DNA of 64,000 bases from Thermoflavifilum aggregans (GTDB taxonomy: Bacteria > Bacteroidota > Bacteroidia > Chitinophagales > Chitinophagaceae): NCBI RefSeq assembly GCF_002797735.1, contig NZ_PGFG01000001.1:186001-250000 (forward strand). The letters run 5' to 3'. How positions within the stretch are numbered: position 1 is the first letter of the stretch; the number at the start of each line of letters is the position of its first letter. Made by a program: the position numbers and the translations under genes. This document shows, in pieces, positions 53,222-62,173 of the stretch. The notes below the pieces were generated by a model that ran no database searches, was not told where the DNA came from, and saw only the letters and a list, made by a program, of their open reading frames with translations.

Positions 53222-54619
53222 TACGTTCTTTTCTTCCACAATCTCAATCTGCGGTTGCTGGCGGATTTCCCGAAAGCCGCCTGCGATATTGCGCAGGTTG
53301 TGGATACCCTGTTGTTTCAGCAGGGAGCATGCTATCACGCTCCGGTAGCCGGTTTCACAATGCACATACAGGTTGTGATGGTCTTCCAGATGCATCAGGC
53401 TCACCGGATCACGCATATCTTCCAGCGGAATGTTGATGGATCCTCTTACATGCGCCTGGACGTGTTCGGTTTCGTGGCGCACATCCAGAATCACCATCCG
53501 TTGATCGTAAGGGATATCCAGGGCAAACTCTTCCGGGTCCACACTGATAATCATATCTCTGGGTTCACCTGCCGCCATCCACGATTGAAACCCTCCCTGC
53601 AGATAGCCAATCACGCTGTCAAATCCTACACGCGCCAGCCTTGTAATGGTTTCTTCTTCCTTGCCTGGTTCCGTAACCAGCAGGATGGGCCGGTGATAGG
53701 GCAAGAGGCGCCCAGCCCATTCGGCAAATCGTCCACGCAATCCGATGTTTAAAAAGCCGGGAATAAAACCTTCTACAAAGGTTTCCGGAGCACGGGTATC
53801 CACACACAACACTCGTTCCTTCTGCATGTGTTGCTTAAACTCAGTGACTGTTAGTCCCACCAGGCTGCGTTCCAGTACTCGATGGAGTTGTTCATATCCT
53901 TTCTGGTTTATGCGGGCATTGATATGAAAATAAGGAGGTGCCTGTGAAAGGCCATGGGTAACTTTCTCAATAAATGTTTGTTTATCATCCGTGAGCAGAG
54001 CATAATTGGTTTGTTTTTGCTCGCCTAGGGTGCTAAAGGTTTCCTTTCCGATCTGCTTGCCACAGGCAGAGCCCGGTCCATGCGCTGGATAAATGATGAG
54101 ATCATCGGGAAGGGGCTTAATTTTTTGCTGAAGGGAATCAAACAAATATCCCGCAAGCTCCTCGGCTGAGAATCCCCCGCTGGAAAGATCAGGCCGGCCC
54201 ACATCACCCACAAACAGGGTGTCGCCGGTAAACAAACAATACGGTTTGCCGGCTTCGTCGTATAATAAATAACAACTCGATTCAATGGTGTGGCCTGGTG
54301 TGTGCAACAGCTGCAGTTTGATTTTCCCCAGCTGAAATTCTTCTCCATCCCGGGCAATATGCACACGATATTCTGTAGCGGCCTGCGGACCAAATACAAT
54401 TTGTGCACCGGTTTTTTCGGCCAGATCCAGATGACCGGATACAAAATCGGCGTGAAAATGGGTTTCGAAAATGTATCGGATCACCGAACCCGTTTGGGCT
54501 GCTATTTCCAGATAGGCTGCCGTATCTCGTAACGGATCAATGACAGCGGCTTCTCCATCTGAGGCGATGAAATAAGCCGCTTCCGAAAGGCAACCGGTAT
54601 ACATTTGCTTTATCAACAT
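53213..54619 (-). CDS. CstB-like persulfide dioxygenase fused to pseudorhodanese and rhodanese
   Basis: A 468-residue protein with three domains. The N-terminal metallo-beta-lactamase domain has THFHADFVSGH (His54, His56, Asp58) and HTPGHT, with FTGDTLFVGDVGRPDL further on, as in ETHE1-type non-haem iron persulfide dioxygenases. A central rhodanese-like domain (from VLCVDTRAPETFVEGF) lacks a catalytic cysteine in its active loop (TEPGKEEE). A C-terminal rhodanese domain has VHCETGYRS with Cys421. This order is that of CstB of Staphylococcus aureus, which converts persulfide to thiosulfate. The start is placed at ATG 54619; the frame continues upstream over a terminator hairpin. An ArsR-type regulator gene lies directly upstream on the same strand. 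Confidence 0.9.
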   Translation of the reverse strand: MLIKQMYTGCLSEAAYFIASDGEAAVIDPLRDTAAYLEIAAQTGSVIRYIFETHFHADFVSGHLDLAEKTGAQIVFGPQAATEYRVHIARDGEEFQLGKIKLQLLHTPGHTIESSCYLLYDEAGKPYCLFTGDTLFVGDVGRPDLSSGGFSAEELAGYLFDSLQQKIKPLPDDLIIYPAHGPGSACGKQIGKETFSTLGEQKQTNYALLTDDKQTFIEKVTHGLSQAPPYFHINARINQKGYEQLHRVLERSLVGLTVTEFKQHMQKERVLCVDTRAPETFVEGFIPGFLNIGLRGRFAEWAGRLLPYHRPILLVTEPGKEEETITRLARVGFDSVIGYLQGGFQSWMAAGEPRDMIISVDPEEFALDIPYDQRMVILDVRHETEHVQAHVRGSINIPLEDMRDPVSLMHLEDHHNLYVHCETGYRSVIACSLLKQQGIHNLRNIAGGFREIRQQPQIEIVEEKNVLN

Positions 54620-54673
54620 AGCTGCAATCTGCTTCTTTTCAAAATTACAGTATTTCAGGGTAGTACAGGCAGG

Positions 54674-54702
54674 AAAAAAGCCGCCGTAAAAAGGCAGCTT
54701 TT
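54674..54702 (-). terminator. Terminator between arsR-type and CstB-like genes
   Basis: Leftward, AAAAGCTGCC (54702-54693) pairs with GGCGGCTTTT (54685-54676) with one mismatch, followed by TTTTTTCC (54679-54672). It would end the regulator transcript or attenuate into the CstB-like gene. Confidence 0.65.
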
Positions 54703-54770
54703 CCAAACCGGTAAGAAACAGCGGGTAGAGCGTGTGGCTGCCCGCTGGTAATACACAAGATGGAAATGAC

Positions 54771-55145
54771 TTATTTTTCCGGTTTCAGGGCATATAGTTC
54801 ATCCACCACCCGAGCAATGGTTTCAAGCGCGTCGGTGTCCAGAGAATAGAAGATGAATTTCCCATCCCGCTCATATTTGACGATATGATTTCGCCGCAGA
54901 ATGGAAAGATGCTGCGACGCTACCGATTGTTCCAGACGAAGCTTTACATAAATTTCGGTAACCGTCATTCGCTTATGTTCCTCCAGCAGCTTGATGATCT
55001 GTTGCCTAAGTTTGTGGTTGATAGCCCTGAGCACATGCGCTGCAATCCGAACATGATAATAGTCCAGCTTGATCACATCCCCTGGCCCGTTTCCCTTGGA
55101 AATGGTCAGGGTATAAGACGAGGTGGGCATAATGGTTTTTTCCAT
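54771..55145 (-). CDS. ArsR/SmtB-type transcriptional regulator without cysteines
   Basis: A 124-residue winged-helix repressor. The recognition region is RMTVTEIYVKLRLEQSVASQHLSILRRNHIVKYERDGKFIFY, typical of ArsR/SmtB proteins. Arsenic-, metal- and persulfide-sensing relatives use cysteine pairs; this protein has none in its entire length, so persulfide (SqrR/BigR-type) or arsenite sensing by cysteines is excluded. Histidine/acidic ligands or protein-level control remain possible. The first 22 residues are poorly conserved and MPTSSYTL could be an alternative start. It precedes the CstB-like gene, with a terminator in between. Confidence 0.88.
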   Translation of the reverse strand: MEKTIMPTSSYTLTISKGNGPGDVIKLDYYHVRIAAHVLRAINHKLRQQIIKLLEEHKRMTVTEIYVKLRLEQSVASQHLSILRRNHIVKYERDGKFIFYSLDTDALETIARVVDELYALKPEK

Positions 55146-55208
55146 GTTATATGATTTAAAACTGAAAATCGGTTTTTCGGATATGTTTTTGTACTTGCAT
55201 ATTGATTA

Positions 55209-55227
55209 CAAAAATATCTTATATCTT
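55209..55227 (-). promoter_or_regulatory. Promoter and candidate operator of the ArsR-type gene
   Basis: On the plus strand, two copies of ATATCTT lie head to tail (55214-55220 and 55221-55227). Leftward they read AAGATAT AAGATAT, and the second overlaps TATTTTTG (55216-55209), a TAnnTTTG-type -7 element. A repressor bound to the repeats would cover the promoter, consistent with autoregulation. Confidence 0.45.
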
Positions 55228-55321
55228 TAAATTGAAGAAATCTTTATGCATAGATTCGTAAGCGAATTGTCACAAGATAGCAGGTTTTTTGCGAATTTAA
55301 CATAACCTTGATCGGGTTCAA

Positions 55322-56008
55322 TTATTCTTTCCCCACATAAGTAGGTTTCAGGTAATAAGGTTCGGCATAGGCCAAATCAGCGAATTGTCCAGAGCGGAAA
55401 GCCTGTTCAGCCAGTCCGGCCATGTGGGAGGCATGGAGCTGATAGGTTGCATCCAATACAACTTTAACTGGGAGGGGCTGAAATTTGTCGATTACTCGAT
55501 CGGCACCTTCACCGAAAACATACATGGGCTGGTAGTTTTGCCAGGTTGAAAAATCTTCTTCCTCCAGCTGCACGGGTCTGGCATGCTCAATGGTCGTTCC
55601 GTCGGTCTTGTACAAGGCCGCATACACTTCATTCTTCCGGGATTTTAGCACGGGTACCAGAAAGCCTGGTTCATGAATTTCCGGATGCAATTGCCGGTAG
55701 CCGGCAGCCATGATTTCCATTGTAGGTAGCAATATCAGCCGGCAATTCCAGGCATAGCACAATCCTTTTGCAGTGGAAAGGCCTACGCGCAGACCGGTGT
55801 ACGATCCCGGCCCGGCACTCACAGCAATGGCATCTATGGCTGTACCATTGAGCTGCAATTGGCTAAGCCCGCGATAGACATAGTCGGCAATGTAAGCTGC
55901 ATGATCTTCAGCCTGGGTATGGCCAAAAGAAGCCACCACCCGGCCTTCTTCAGCGAAACTGACAGAGCCTGCCGCTGTTGCGGTATCAATCAAAATCAAC
56001 CTGGCCAT
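55322..56008 (-). CDS. tsaB: tRNA threonylcarbamoyladenosine biosynthesis protein TsaB
   Basis: TsaB partners TsaD and TsaE in making the t6A modification at position 37 of ANN-decoding tRNAs. The 228-residue protein has the N-terminal LILIDTATAAGSVSFAEEGRV (TsaB lacks the ATP-dependent activity) and the family motif AVSAGPGSYTGLRVGLSTAKGLCYA. The start is set at ATG 56008 (MARLILIDT); a longer frame begins 10 codons upstream but lacks conservation. It lies alone between the ArsR-type gene and ridA. Confidence 0.93.
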   Translation of the reverse strand: MARLILIDTATAAGSVSFAEEGRVVASFGHTQAEDHAAYIADYVYRGLSQLQLNGTAIDAIAVSAGPGSYTGLRVGLSTAKGLCYAWNCRLILLPTMEIMAAGYRQLHPEIHEPGFLVPVLKSRKNEVYAALYKTDGTTIEHARPVQLEEEDFSTWQNYQPMYVFGEGADRVIDKFQPLPVKVVLDATYQLHASHMAGLAEQAFRSGQFADLAYAEPYYLKPTYVGKE

Positions 56009-56138
56009 ATTTCTGTAAGCATGTGCGCAAAGGTACAACCATCGGGCACTATGAAAAATGATTCTGTCTGCTAACCTGAATTGGCTTATTTTTACCGCGA
56101 TTTTGCAACCAACCTCAAAAACAAACTTAGATTGATTT

Positions 56139-56519
56139 ATGGAAAAAACTGTACTGCAAACCCCTCACGCTCCTTCCCCTATTGGCCCTTACAGCCAGGC
56201 CATTCAGGCAAACAATCTGCTGTTTATTTCCGGCCAGATTGCCATTGACCCGGCTACCGATCAGATGATCAAGGGTGATATTGTGGAAGAGACCCATCGG
56301 GTGATGCAAAACCTGAAGGCCATACTGGCTGCGGCAGGTATGGATTTTCAACATGTGGTCAAGACTACGATCTTTATTCTGGATATGCAGGACTTTTCTG
56401 CTGTGAATGAAGTATATGGCAAATACTTTCAGGAAAGTTTTCCTGCCCGGGAAACCGTACAGGTGGCCGGATTACCCCGGGGCGCGCGTGTGGAGATTTC
56501 AATGGTAGCGGCTAAATAA
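56139..56519 (+). CDS. ridA: RidA family reactive-intermediate deaminase
   Basis: RidA hydrolyses reactive enamine/imine intermediates such as 2-aminoacrylate. The 126-residue protein carries the family signature: PSPIGPYSQAIQANNLLFISGQIAIDP near the N-terminus, and VNEVYGKYFQESFPARETVQVAGLPRGARVEISMVA near the end with the conserved Arg (PARETV) that binds the substrate carboxylate. It is usually a homotrimer in the cytoplasm. The DJ-1/PfpI gene follows after 53 bases. Confidence 0.94.
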   Translation: MEKTVLQTPHAPSPIGPYSQAIQANNLLFISGQIAIDPATDQMIKGDIVEETHRVMQNLKAILAAAGMDFQHVVKTTIFILDMQDFSAVNEVYGKYFQESFPARETVQVAGLPRGARVEISMVAAK

Positions 56520-56546
56520 ATCCAGGGCACTGCCAGGCTTTTTTAT

Positions 56547-56554
56547 TAAATTTG
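56547..56554 (+). promoter_or_regulatory. Candidate -7 element for the DJ-1/PfpI gene
   Basis: TAAATTTG matches TAnnTTTG, 18 bases before ATG 56573, and overlaps the earlier in-frame TTG at 56552, which is therefore not the start. Confidence 0.5.
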
Positions 56555-56572
56555 AAACAAATCCTATTGCTT

Positions 56573-57148
56573 ATGAGTAAGAAAATCTTAATGATTGTGG
56601 GGGATTATGTGGAAGATTATGAAGCCATGGTCCCTTATCAGGCAATGCTTTCCGTAGGCCTTCAGGTTGATACCATTGCACCGGGTAGGAAAAAAGGAGA
56701 TGCTATACCCACAGCTGTGCATGATTTTGTGGGTGATCAAACCTATCGGGAAACACCTGGTCACCGTTTTGCCATTACAGCTTCCTTCGATGAAGTAAAT
56801 CCGGCTGATTACGATGGATTGTATCTTCCGGGAGGACGGGCTCCTGAATACATCCGGTTGAATAAGCGTGTTTTGGAACTGGTGCGGCATTTTTTTGAAG
56901 CTAAAAAGCCGGTTGCTGCCATTTGCCATGCCATTCAGATTCTTACTGCAGCCCGTGTGCTTCAGGGCAAAACCCTTACAGCCTATGAAGCTATTGGCCC
57001 AGACATTGAGTTGGCTGGGGGAACCTGGAAAAATATCCCTGTTAACCAGGCTATTGTAGATGGTCATCTGGTCACTGCCCCGGCCTGGCCTGCACATCCT
57101 GCCATCCTGAAAGAATTTTACAAGCTGCTGGGATTGCAGATCAGCTGA
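56573..57148 (+). CDS. DJ-1/PfpI family protein
   Basis: A 191-residue class I glutamine-amidotransferase-like protein. The nucleophile elbow with the reactive cysteine is AAICHAIQIL (after KPVAAIC), and the acidic residue is in GDYVEDYEAM near the N-terminus. LYLPGGRAPEYIRLN contains the glycine-rich turn. Members include proteases, glyoxalase/deglycases and chaperones; which role applies is not evident. ATG 56573 is chosen over a TTG 21 bases upstream. The DUF2461 gene follows. Confidence 0.9.
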   Translation: MSKKILMIVGDYVEDYEAMVPYQAMLSVGLQVDTIAPGRKKGDAIPTAVHDFVGDQTYRETPGHRFAITASFDEVNPADYDGLYLPGGRAPEYIRLNKRVLELVRHFFEAKKPVAAICHAIQILTAARVLQGKTLTAYEAIGPDIELAGGTWKNIPVNQAIVDGHLVTAPAWPAHPAILKEFYKLLGLQIS

Positions 57149-57162
57149 TAGTCCGGTTGACC

Positions 57163-57831
57163 ATGGTCATTCAGCCATTTACTCTGCATTTTCTGCAGCA
57201 ATTGGGTAAGCACAATCAGCGCGACTGGTTTGCGGCGCATCGCCAGGATTATTTATTGGCAAGGCAAAATTTTGAAGATTTTGTAGGGGCGTTAATTGCA
57301 CAAATTGCATCTTTTGACCCGGGCATCAGCGGATTGCGTCCGCAAGATTGCCTGTTCCGGATTTACCGGGACACCCGTTTTTCAAAAGATAAAACGCCCT
57401 ACAAAACCCATCTGGCTGCCAGTTTTCAACGCAACGGCAAAAAGGTTCACAATCCTGGCTATTATCTTCACATTGAGCCTGGCGGCAACAGTTTTATAGG
57501 AGGAGGCATCTGGCATCCTTTTCCCGAAGACCTGAAAAAAATCCGCCAGGAGATTGATTATAACCTCGAAGAATTTGAGCAAATACTCCGACAACCCGCC
57601 TTCCGGCGTCGTTTTGGGGAACTGACCGATGAGGAAGCCCTGCAACGCCCACCCAAGGGCTATGCAGCCGACCATCCCGGCATTGCTTATCTGAAGATGC
57701 GGAATTTTATCGTCGGTCACGAGATGACCGATGAAGAGGTGCTTTCACCGGGGCTGCTGAAACAAATTACTGGCAGCTTTGCTTTGATGAAACCCTTTAT
57801 TGATTTTCTTACCCGCGCGCTCGACGATTAA
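57163..57831 (+). CDS. DUF2461 family protein
   Basis: A 222-residue protein of the DUF2461 (TIGR02453) family. Characteristic parts are FLQQLGKHNQRDWFAAHRQDYLLARQNFEDFV, RIYRDTRFSKDKTPYKTHLAASF, YYLHIEPGGNSFIGGGIWHP and the C-terminal FIVGHEMTDEEV. The function is unknown. The start is ATG 57163; an upstream TTG two codons earlier is less likely. Its 3' end overlaps the asd 3' end by 4 bases. Confidence 0.93.
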   Translation: MVIQPFTLHFLQQLGKHNQRDWFAAHRQDYLLARQNFEDFVGALIAQIASFDPGISGLRPQDCLFRIYRDTRFSKDKTPYKTHLAASFQRNGKKVHNPGYYLHIEPGGNSFIGGGIWHPFPEDLKKIRQEIDYNLEEFEQILRQPAFRRRFGELTDEEALQRPPKGYAADHPGIAYLKMRNFIVGHEMTDEEVLSPGLLKQITGSFALMKPFIDFLTRALDD

Positions 57832-58820
57832 GCCAGCCATCCCTGCCGGTACAGATATTCGGCGATTTGCACGGCATTGGTTGCTGCGCCCTTGCGGAGG
57901 TTATCAGCCACAATCCACAGATTCAGGCTTTTGGGCTGCGATTCATCACGACGGATGCGGCCTACAAATACTTCATCCTTTTCATGCGCACATAAGGGCA
58001 TCGGATATTTGGAACTGGCCGGATCATCCACCACCACTACACCGGGTGTATTTTCCAGCAGGCGGCGTACTTCCTGCAGGTCGTATTCATTTTCAAATTC
58101 CACGTTTACCGATTCACTATGGCCACCGATTACGGGAATGCGCACCGTTGTGGCAGTAACCCGGATCGTATCATCGCGCATGATTTTTTTGGTTTCATTG
58201 ACCATTTTCATTTCCTCTTTGGTATAACCATTTTCCAGAAACACATCGATCTGAGGAATTACATTCAGGTCAATGGGATAAGGATAAACTTTCTGGGCTT
58301 CGCGGCCGGCACGTTCGTCCATAAGTTGCTGTACGGCTTTTGCACCCGTTCCGGTGACAGACTGATAGGTGGATACCACCACACGTTTTACCCGGTAAGC
58401 CTTGTGCAGCGGGTTGAGCACCATCACCATCTGAATCGTGGAGCAGTTGGGATTGGCAATGATTTTATCCTCAGGTGTGAGCACATCGGCATTGATTTCC
58501 GGAACTACTAGCTTTTTGGTTGGATCCATCCGCCAGGCTGATGAGTTATCTACCACCGTGGTGCCAGCTTCAGCAAAACGGGGAGCCCATGCTAGTGAAG
58601 TGCTGCCGCCTGCCGAAAACAAAGCCAATGCAGGTTTGGCCTGGATAGCTGTTTCAGCATCCACAACCCGAAATGCCTCACCCCGGAAGTGAACCGTTTT
58701 GCCTACCGATTTTGCAGAAGCCACAGGAATGAGTTCCGTTACCGGAAATTTACGTTCTTCCAGTACCTGCAGCATTTTGGTGCCAACCAGCCCTGTGGCA
58801 CCCACAACAGCAACTTTCAT
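57828..58820 (-). CDS. asd: Aspartate-semialdehyde dehydrogenase
   Basis: Asd reduces aspartyl phosphate to aspartate semialdehyde with NADPH, feeding lysine, threonine, methionine and diaminopimelate synthesis. The 330-residue protein has the N-terminal GATGLVGTKMLQVL, SAGGSTSLAWAPRFAEAG, the catalytic Cys in NPNCSTIQMVM and the GHSESVNVE histidine region. It is the bacterial-type Asd of normal length. It stands alone, convergent with DUF2461. Confidence 0.96.
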   Translation of the reverse strand: MKVAVVGATGLVGTKMLQVLEERKFPVTELIPVASAKSVGKTVHFRGEAFRVVDAETAIQAKPALALFSAGGSTSLAWAPRFAEAGTTVVDNSSAWRMDPTKKLVVPEINADVLTPEDKIIANPNCSTIQMVMVLNPLHKAYRVKRVVVSTYQSVTGTGAKAVQQLMDERAGREAQKVYPYPIDLNVIPQIDVFLENGYTKEEMKMVNETKKIMRDDTIRVTATTVRIPVIGGHSESVNVEFENEYDLQEVRRLLENTPGVVVVDDPASSKYPMPLCAHEKDEVFVGRIRRDESQPKSLNLWIVADNLRKGAATNAVQIAEYLYRQGWLA

Positions 58821-58967
58821 GCGTATCTGTTTATTTGTAAAAGGTTATAAAAAAAGATAACCGGCGGCAAAGATAGAACAGATGAATGGAAAAATATGGA
58901 GGCCTTTGTCAAATATCCATAAAAAGACAGGGCGATGATTTGGATAATTTCCAAAAAACAATCCAAC

Positions 58968-59894
58968 CTATTGAACAAGATCAATATCAAAATGCATCAG
59001 ATCCACAAACTGGCGAATACGTATTTCGATATCTTCCTGCGAAATTTCTTTCAGTCGTTGTACGCCGAATTTTTCCACGCAAAACGAAGCCATGGCAGAG
59101 CCCACCACAACTGCTGTCTTCATGTTTTCGAATGACAGATCGCCTGTATGGGCAATATATCCCATGAATCCGCCGGCAAAGGTATCCCCTGCACCGGTGG
59201 GGTCGAAGACTTCTTCCAGCGGCAGCGCCGGAGCAAAGAAAGCATGATTCTTGTAAAACAGCAGGGCGCCGTGTTCGCCTTTTTTGATGACCAGATAACG
59301 GGGTCCCATCCGATGGATGGTACGAGCTGCCTTTACCAGCGAGTATTCGCCGCTGAGCTGACGGGCTTCGGCATCGTTGATCAGCAACGCATCTACCTTG
59401 GTAAGCACTTTTTTCAGCTCTTCCATCTGGGTATCCATCCAGAAATTCATGGTATCCATGGCAATCAGCCGGGGGCGATGCCGTAATTGCTGAATCACGC
59501 CCATCTGCACGGCAGGAGAAAGATTACCCAACATCACATATTCAGCTGATTGAAAACTTTCTGGAACTACAGGCTGAAAATCGGCCAGCACATTGAGTTC
59601 CGTAACCAAAGTATCCCGGCTGTTCATGTCCAGATGATATCGGCCAGCCCAATAAAAACTTTTCTGATCCTTTTTGATCTGTACGCCGCCCAGATCCACT
59701 CCCCTGGCCTGCAGCTCTTTTAGTTCCTGCTCCGGGAAATCGCCGCCCACCACCGAGATTTGCTGCACCGGTTGCACAAAGCAGGAAGCTGCCCAGGCAA
59801 TATAAGTAGCCGCACCTCCTACGATACGATCGGTTTTTCCGAATGGTGTCTCAATAGAATCAAAGGCCATGGAGCCAACCACAAGTAATGACAT
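58968..59894 (-). CDS. PfkB family carbohydrate kinase
   Basis: A 308-residue kinase of the ribokinase/PfkB type. The N-terminal GSMAFDSIETPFGKTDRIVGGAATYIAWAAS contains the glycine-rich substrate site; the C-terminal DPTGAGDTFAGGFMGY is the PfkB signature with the catalytic Asp. Members phosphorylate ribose, adenosine, fructose or nucleosides; the exact substrate is not shown. Its promoter region adjoins the 335-base gap before typA. Confidence 0.9.
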   Translation of the reverse strand: MSLLVVGSMAFDSIETPFGKTDRIVGGAATYIAWAASCFVQPVQQISVVGGDFPEQELKELQARGVDLGGVQIKKDQKSFYWAGRYHLDMNSRDTLVTELNVLADFQPVVPESFQSAEYVMLGNLSPAVQMGVIQQLRHRPRLIAMDTMNFWMDTQMEELKKVLTKVDALLINDAEARQLSGEYSLVKAARTIHRMGPRYLVIKKGEHGALLFYKNHAFFAPALPLEEVFDPTGAGDTFAGGFMGYIAHTGDLSFENMKTAVVVGSAMASFCVEKFGVQRLKEISQEDIEIRIRQFVDLMHFDIDLVQ

Positions 59895-59940
59895 ATCCGT
59901 TGGTATGAAAACCCTGTAAAGGTAATGAGATCCTCATTTT

Positions 59941-60075
59941 ATGAAAGAGAATTCTTCCTATTCCCTTGATTTCTATCGGGATATGCTTATCTTTATCTGC
60001 CAATTGCTCCTGATTCCCGCTGTACTCACCTGTTTGACCCCAGTTGCTGTTCAAGAAGTAGAACCCTATCACTGA
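59941..60075 (+). CDS. Possible 44-aa membrane peptide
   Basis: ATG at 59941 opens a 44-codon frame ending at TGA 60073-60075. The product has a hydrophobic stretch (LIFICQLLLIPAVLTCL) after a charged start, compatible with a single membrane helix. No promoter motif is evident. The terminator hairpin at 60142-60175 lies downstream on the same strand and is otherwise without an upstream gene, which is the main support for this frame. Confidence 0.3.
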   Translation: MKENSSYSLDFYRDMLIFICQLLLIPAVLTCLTPVAVQEVEPYH

Positions 60076-60141
60076 ATTTTTTCATTTTTTACACTTCCTG
60101 TTATTTTGCGTATTTTTTACACATCAAAGCCTGTTTATGTT

Positions 60142-60175
60142 GTCAATCCGGCTCTGCAGGCCGGATTGACTTTTG
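60142..60175 (+). terminator. Terminator-like hairpin upstream of typA
   Basis: GTCAATCCGGC (60142-60152) pairs perfectly with GCCGGATTGAC (60160-60170) with a 7-base loop, followed by TTTTG. The only plus-strand candidate upstream is the small ORF at 59941-60075. Confidence 0.65.
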
Positions 60176-60201
60176 TATCCTGTGCTTGCTGAGCTTTTCC
60201 C

Positions 60202-60209
60202 TACCTTTG
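60202..60209 (+). promoter_or_regulatory. Candidate -7 element for typA
   Basis: TACCTTTG matches TAnnTTTG and lies 19 bases before ATG 60229. TTTTG at 60171-60175 is a possible -33 element with a long 26-base spacer. Confidence 0.5.
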
Positions 60210-60228
60210 CGGGCTGAATTTGCACCTC

Positions 60229-62037
60229 ATGGATATTCGCAATGTTGCCATCATCGCCCATGTGGATCACGGGAAAACCACGCTGGTAGACAATATGATT
60301 TACCAGACCCATGTGTTGCGTGAAAACCAGGAAATGGGAAGCCTGATTCTGGATCAGAATGATCTGGAGCGGGAAAGAGGAATTACCATTTTTTCCAAAA
60401 ACATCAGCATTTTTTACAAGGGAGTAAAAATCAATATCATTGATACACCTGGGCATGCCGATTTTGGAGGAGAAGTGGAGCGGGTATTGCGGATGGCCGA
60501 CGGGGTATTGTTGCTGGTCGACGCTTTCGAAGGCCCTATGCCACAAACCCGTTTTGTATTGCAGAAAGCACTTCAGCTGCAACTGACGCCCATTGTGGTG
60601 ATCAACAAGGTGGATAAGCCCAACTGCAGGCCCGAAGAAGTCCATGAAGCCGTATTTGAATTGTTTTTCCAGCTTGATGCCACCGAAGAACAACTGAATT
60701 TCCCCACCTATTACGGTTCCGGGAAGCAAGGATGGTTTAATCAATCCCTGCAGCCCAGCCAGGATATCACACCCCTGCTGGATGGCATTATTTCCCATAT
60801 TCCCGCTCCGCAGGTAAGTGAAGGGCCATTGCAACTGCAGATCACTTCCCTGGATTATTCTTCCTTTCTGGGAAGAATTGCCATCGGGAAGGTTCAACGG
60901 GGCAAAATCTGCGTCAATCAGCCTGTATGCCTGGTTGCTGCAGATGGTAGGGTGCGGCAGGCCAAAGTGAAAGAACTCTATGTGTTTGAAGGACTGGGTA
61001 AACGGAATGCAGAAACTGTTGAGGCCGGCGATATCGCTGCCATTGTAGGTCTGGAAGATTTTGCCATCGGCGATACCGTAACCGACGTCCAGTGTCCCGA
61101 GCCATTGCCCCCATTGGAAGTGGAGCAGCCTACCATGCACATGCTGTTTAGCATCAACAATTCTCCCTTTTTTGGAAGAGATGGAAAATATGTAACCTCA
61201 CGGCATTTGCGGGAAAGATTGATGAAAGAAACCGAAAAAAACCTGGCCCTTCGTGTGGAAGAAACCGAAAGCCCAGATAGCTTTCTGGTATATGGCCGGG
61301 GTGTGATGCATCTGGGGGTACTGATTGAAACCATGCGTCGCGAAGGATACGAGTTAACAGTAGGACAGCCGCAGGTACAGGTGAAAATAATAAACGGGCA
61401 GCGTTGTGAACCGTATGAAGAACTGGTGGTAGATGTACCGGTGGATTACGCCAGCAAAGTTATTGACTTGGTTACCCGCCGGAAGGGTACGCTTTTAAAC
61501 ATGCATACCAAGGGGCACATGCAGCATCTGGAGTTTGAAATCCCTTCGCGCGGACTTATCGGGTTACGCACCCAGCTGCTGACGGCCACTTCCGGAGAAG
61601 CCATCATGGCCCATCGTTTTGTGGCCTATAAACCCTGGAAAGGTTCCATTCCTTCCCGCATCAATGGTGTACTGGTGGCCAAGGAAACGGGAACCGTTAC
61701 GGCCTATGCATTGGATAAACTCCAGGACCGGGGCATATTCTTCGTAGAACCAGGAGAAGAAGTTTATGGGGGGATGATTGTGGGGGAAAACAACAAACCC
61801 GGTGATCTGGTGGTGAATACCAATGAAGGCAAAAAACTCACCAATATGCGCGCCAGCGGCAGTGATGCCGCAGCGCAGATTGTACCCAAACGCCGCATGT
61901 CGCTGGAAGAATGCATGGAATACATCCAACAAGACGAATGCATTGAAGTTACACCTTCCCATATCCGCATGCGCAAAGTAATCCTGGATGCCGAACAACG
62001 CAAAAAGCAGCAAAAAATCATGGCTCCTTCCGAATAA
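60229..62037 (+). CDS. typA: Ribosome-associated GTPase TypA/BipA
   Basis: TypA/BipA is a ribosome-binding translational GTPase involved in 50S assembly and stress or cold adaptation. The 602-residue protein has G1 [10 protein letters not shown], the switch I region [12 protein letters not shown]3 [16 protein letters not shown] and G4 NKVDKP, followed by EF-G-like domains III and V and the BipA-specific C-terminal domain ([47 protein letters not shown]). The start is ATG 60229; a TTG three codons upstream is also in frame. It is a monocistronic unit next to dnaN (convergent). Confidence 0.96.
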   Translation: MDIRNVAIIAHVDHGKTTLVDNMIYQTHVLRENQEMGSLILDQNDLERERGITIFSKNISIFYKGVKINIIDTPGHADFGGEVERVLRMADGVLLLVDAFEGPMPQTRFVLQKALQLQLTPIVVINKVDKPNCRPEEVHEAVFELFFQLDATEEQLNFPTYYGSGKQGWFNQSLQPSQDITPLLDGIISHIPAPQVSEGPLQLQITSLDYSSFLGRIAIGKVQRGKICVNQPVCLVAADGRVRQAKVKELYVFEGLGKRNAETVEAGDIAAIVGLEDFAIGDTVTDVQCPEPLPPLEVEQPTMHMLFSINNSPFFGRDGKYVTSRHLRERLMKETEKNLALRVEETESPDSFLVYGRGVMHLGVLIETMRREGYELTVGQPQVQVKIINGQRCEPYEELVVDVPVDYASKVIDLVTRRKGTLLNMHTKGHMQHLEFEIPSRGLIGLRTQLLTATSGEAIMAHRFVAYKPWKGSIPSRINGVLVAKETGTVTAYALDKLQDRGIFFVEPGEEVYGGMIVGENNKPGDLVVNTNEGKKLTNMRASGSDAAAQIVPKRRMSLEECMEYIQQDECIEVTPSHIRMRKVILDAEQRKKQQKIMAPSE

Positions 62038-62173
62038 ACCGGAAGATCTCAGATTTTTCACACAAATACAATTGAAATCCAACCAGGACAAAAACTACAG
62101 CCCGATCGAGTAACCGGGCATGCAACTCTCCTCAGCTAAAAGCTCCCCTGTCCGTGTAACGGAATATGACGGA

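Larger units (their letters stand above)
59895..60228. other. 334-base gap between the PfkB kinase and typA
   Basis: It contains a possible small ORF (59941-60075), a hairpin with T-tail (60142-60175), and the typA -7 element (60202-60209). No tRNA or other RNA gene is recognised. Confidence 0.5.

Noticed and set aside
54771-55145. Arsenite- or persulfide-sensing ArsR
   Set aside because: The protein contains no cysteine.
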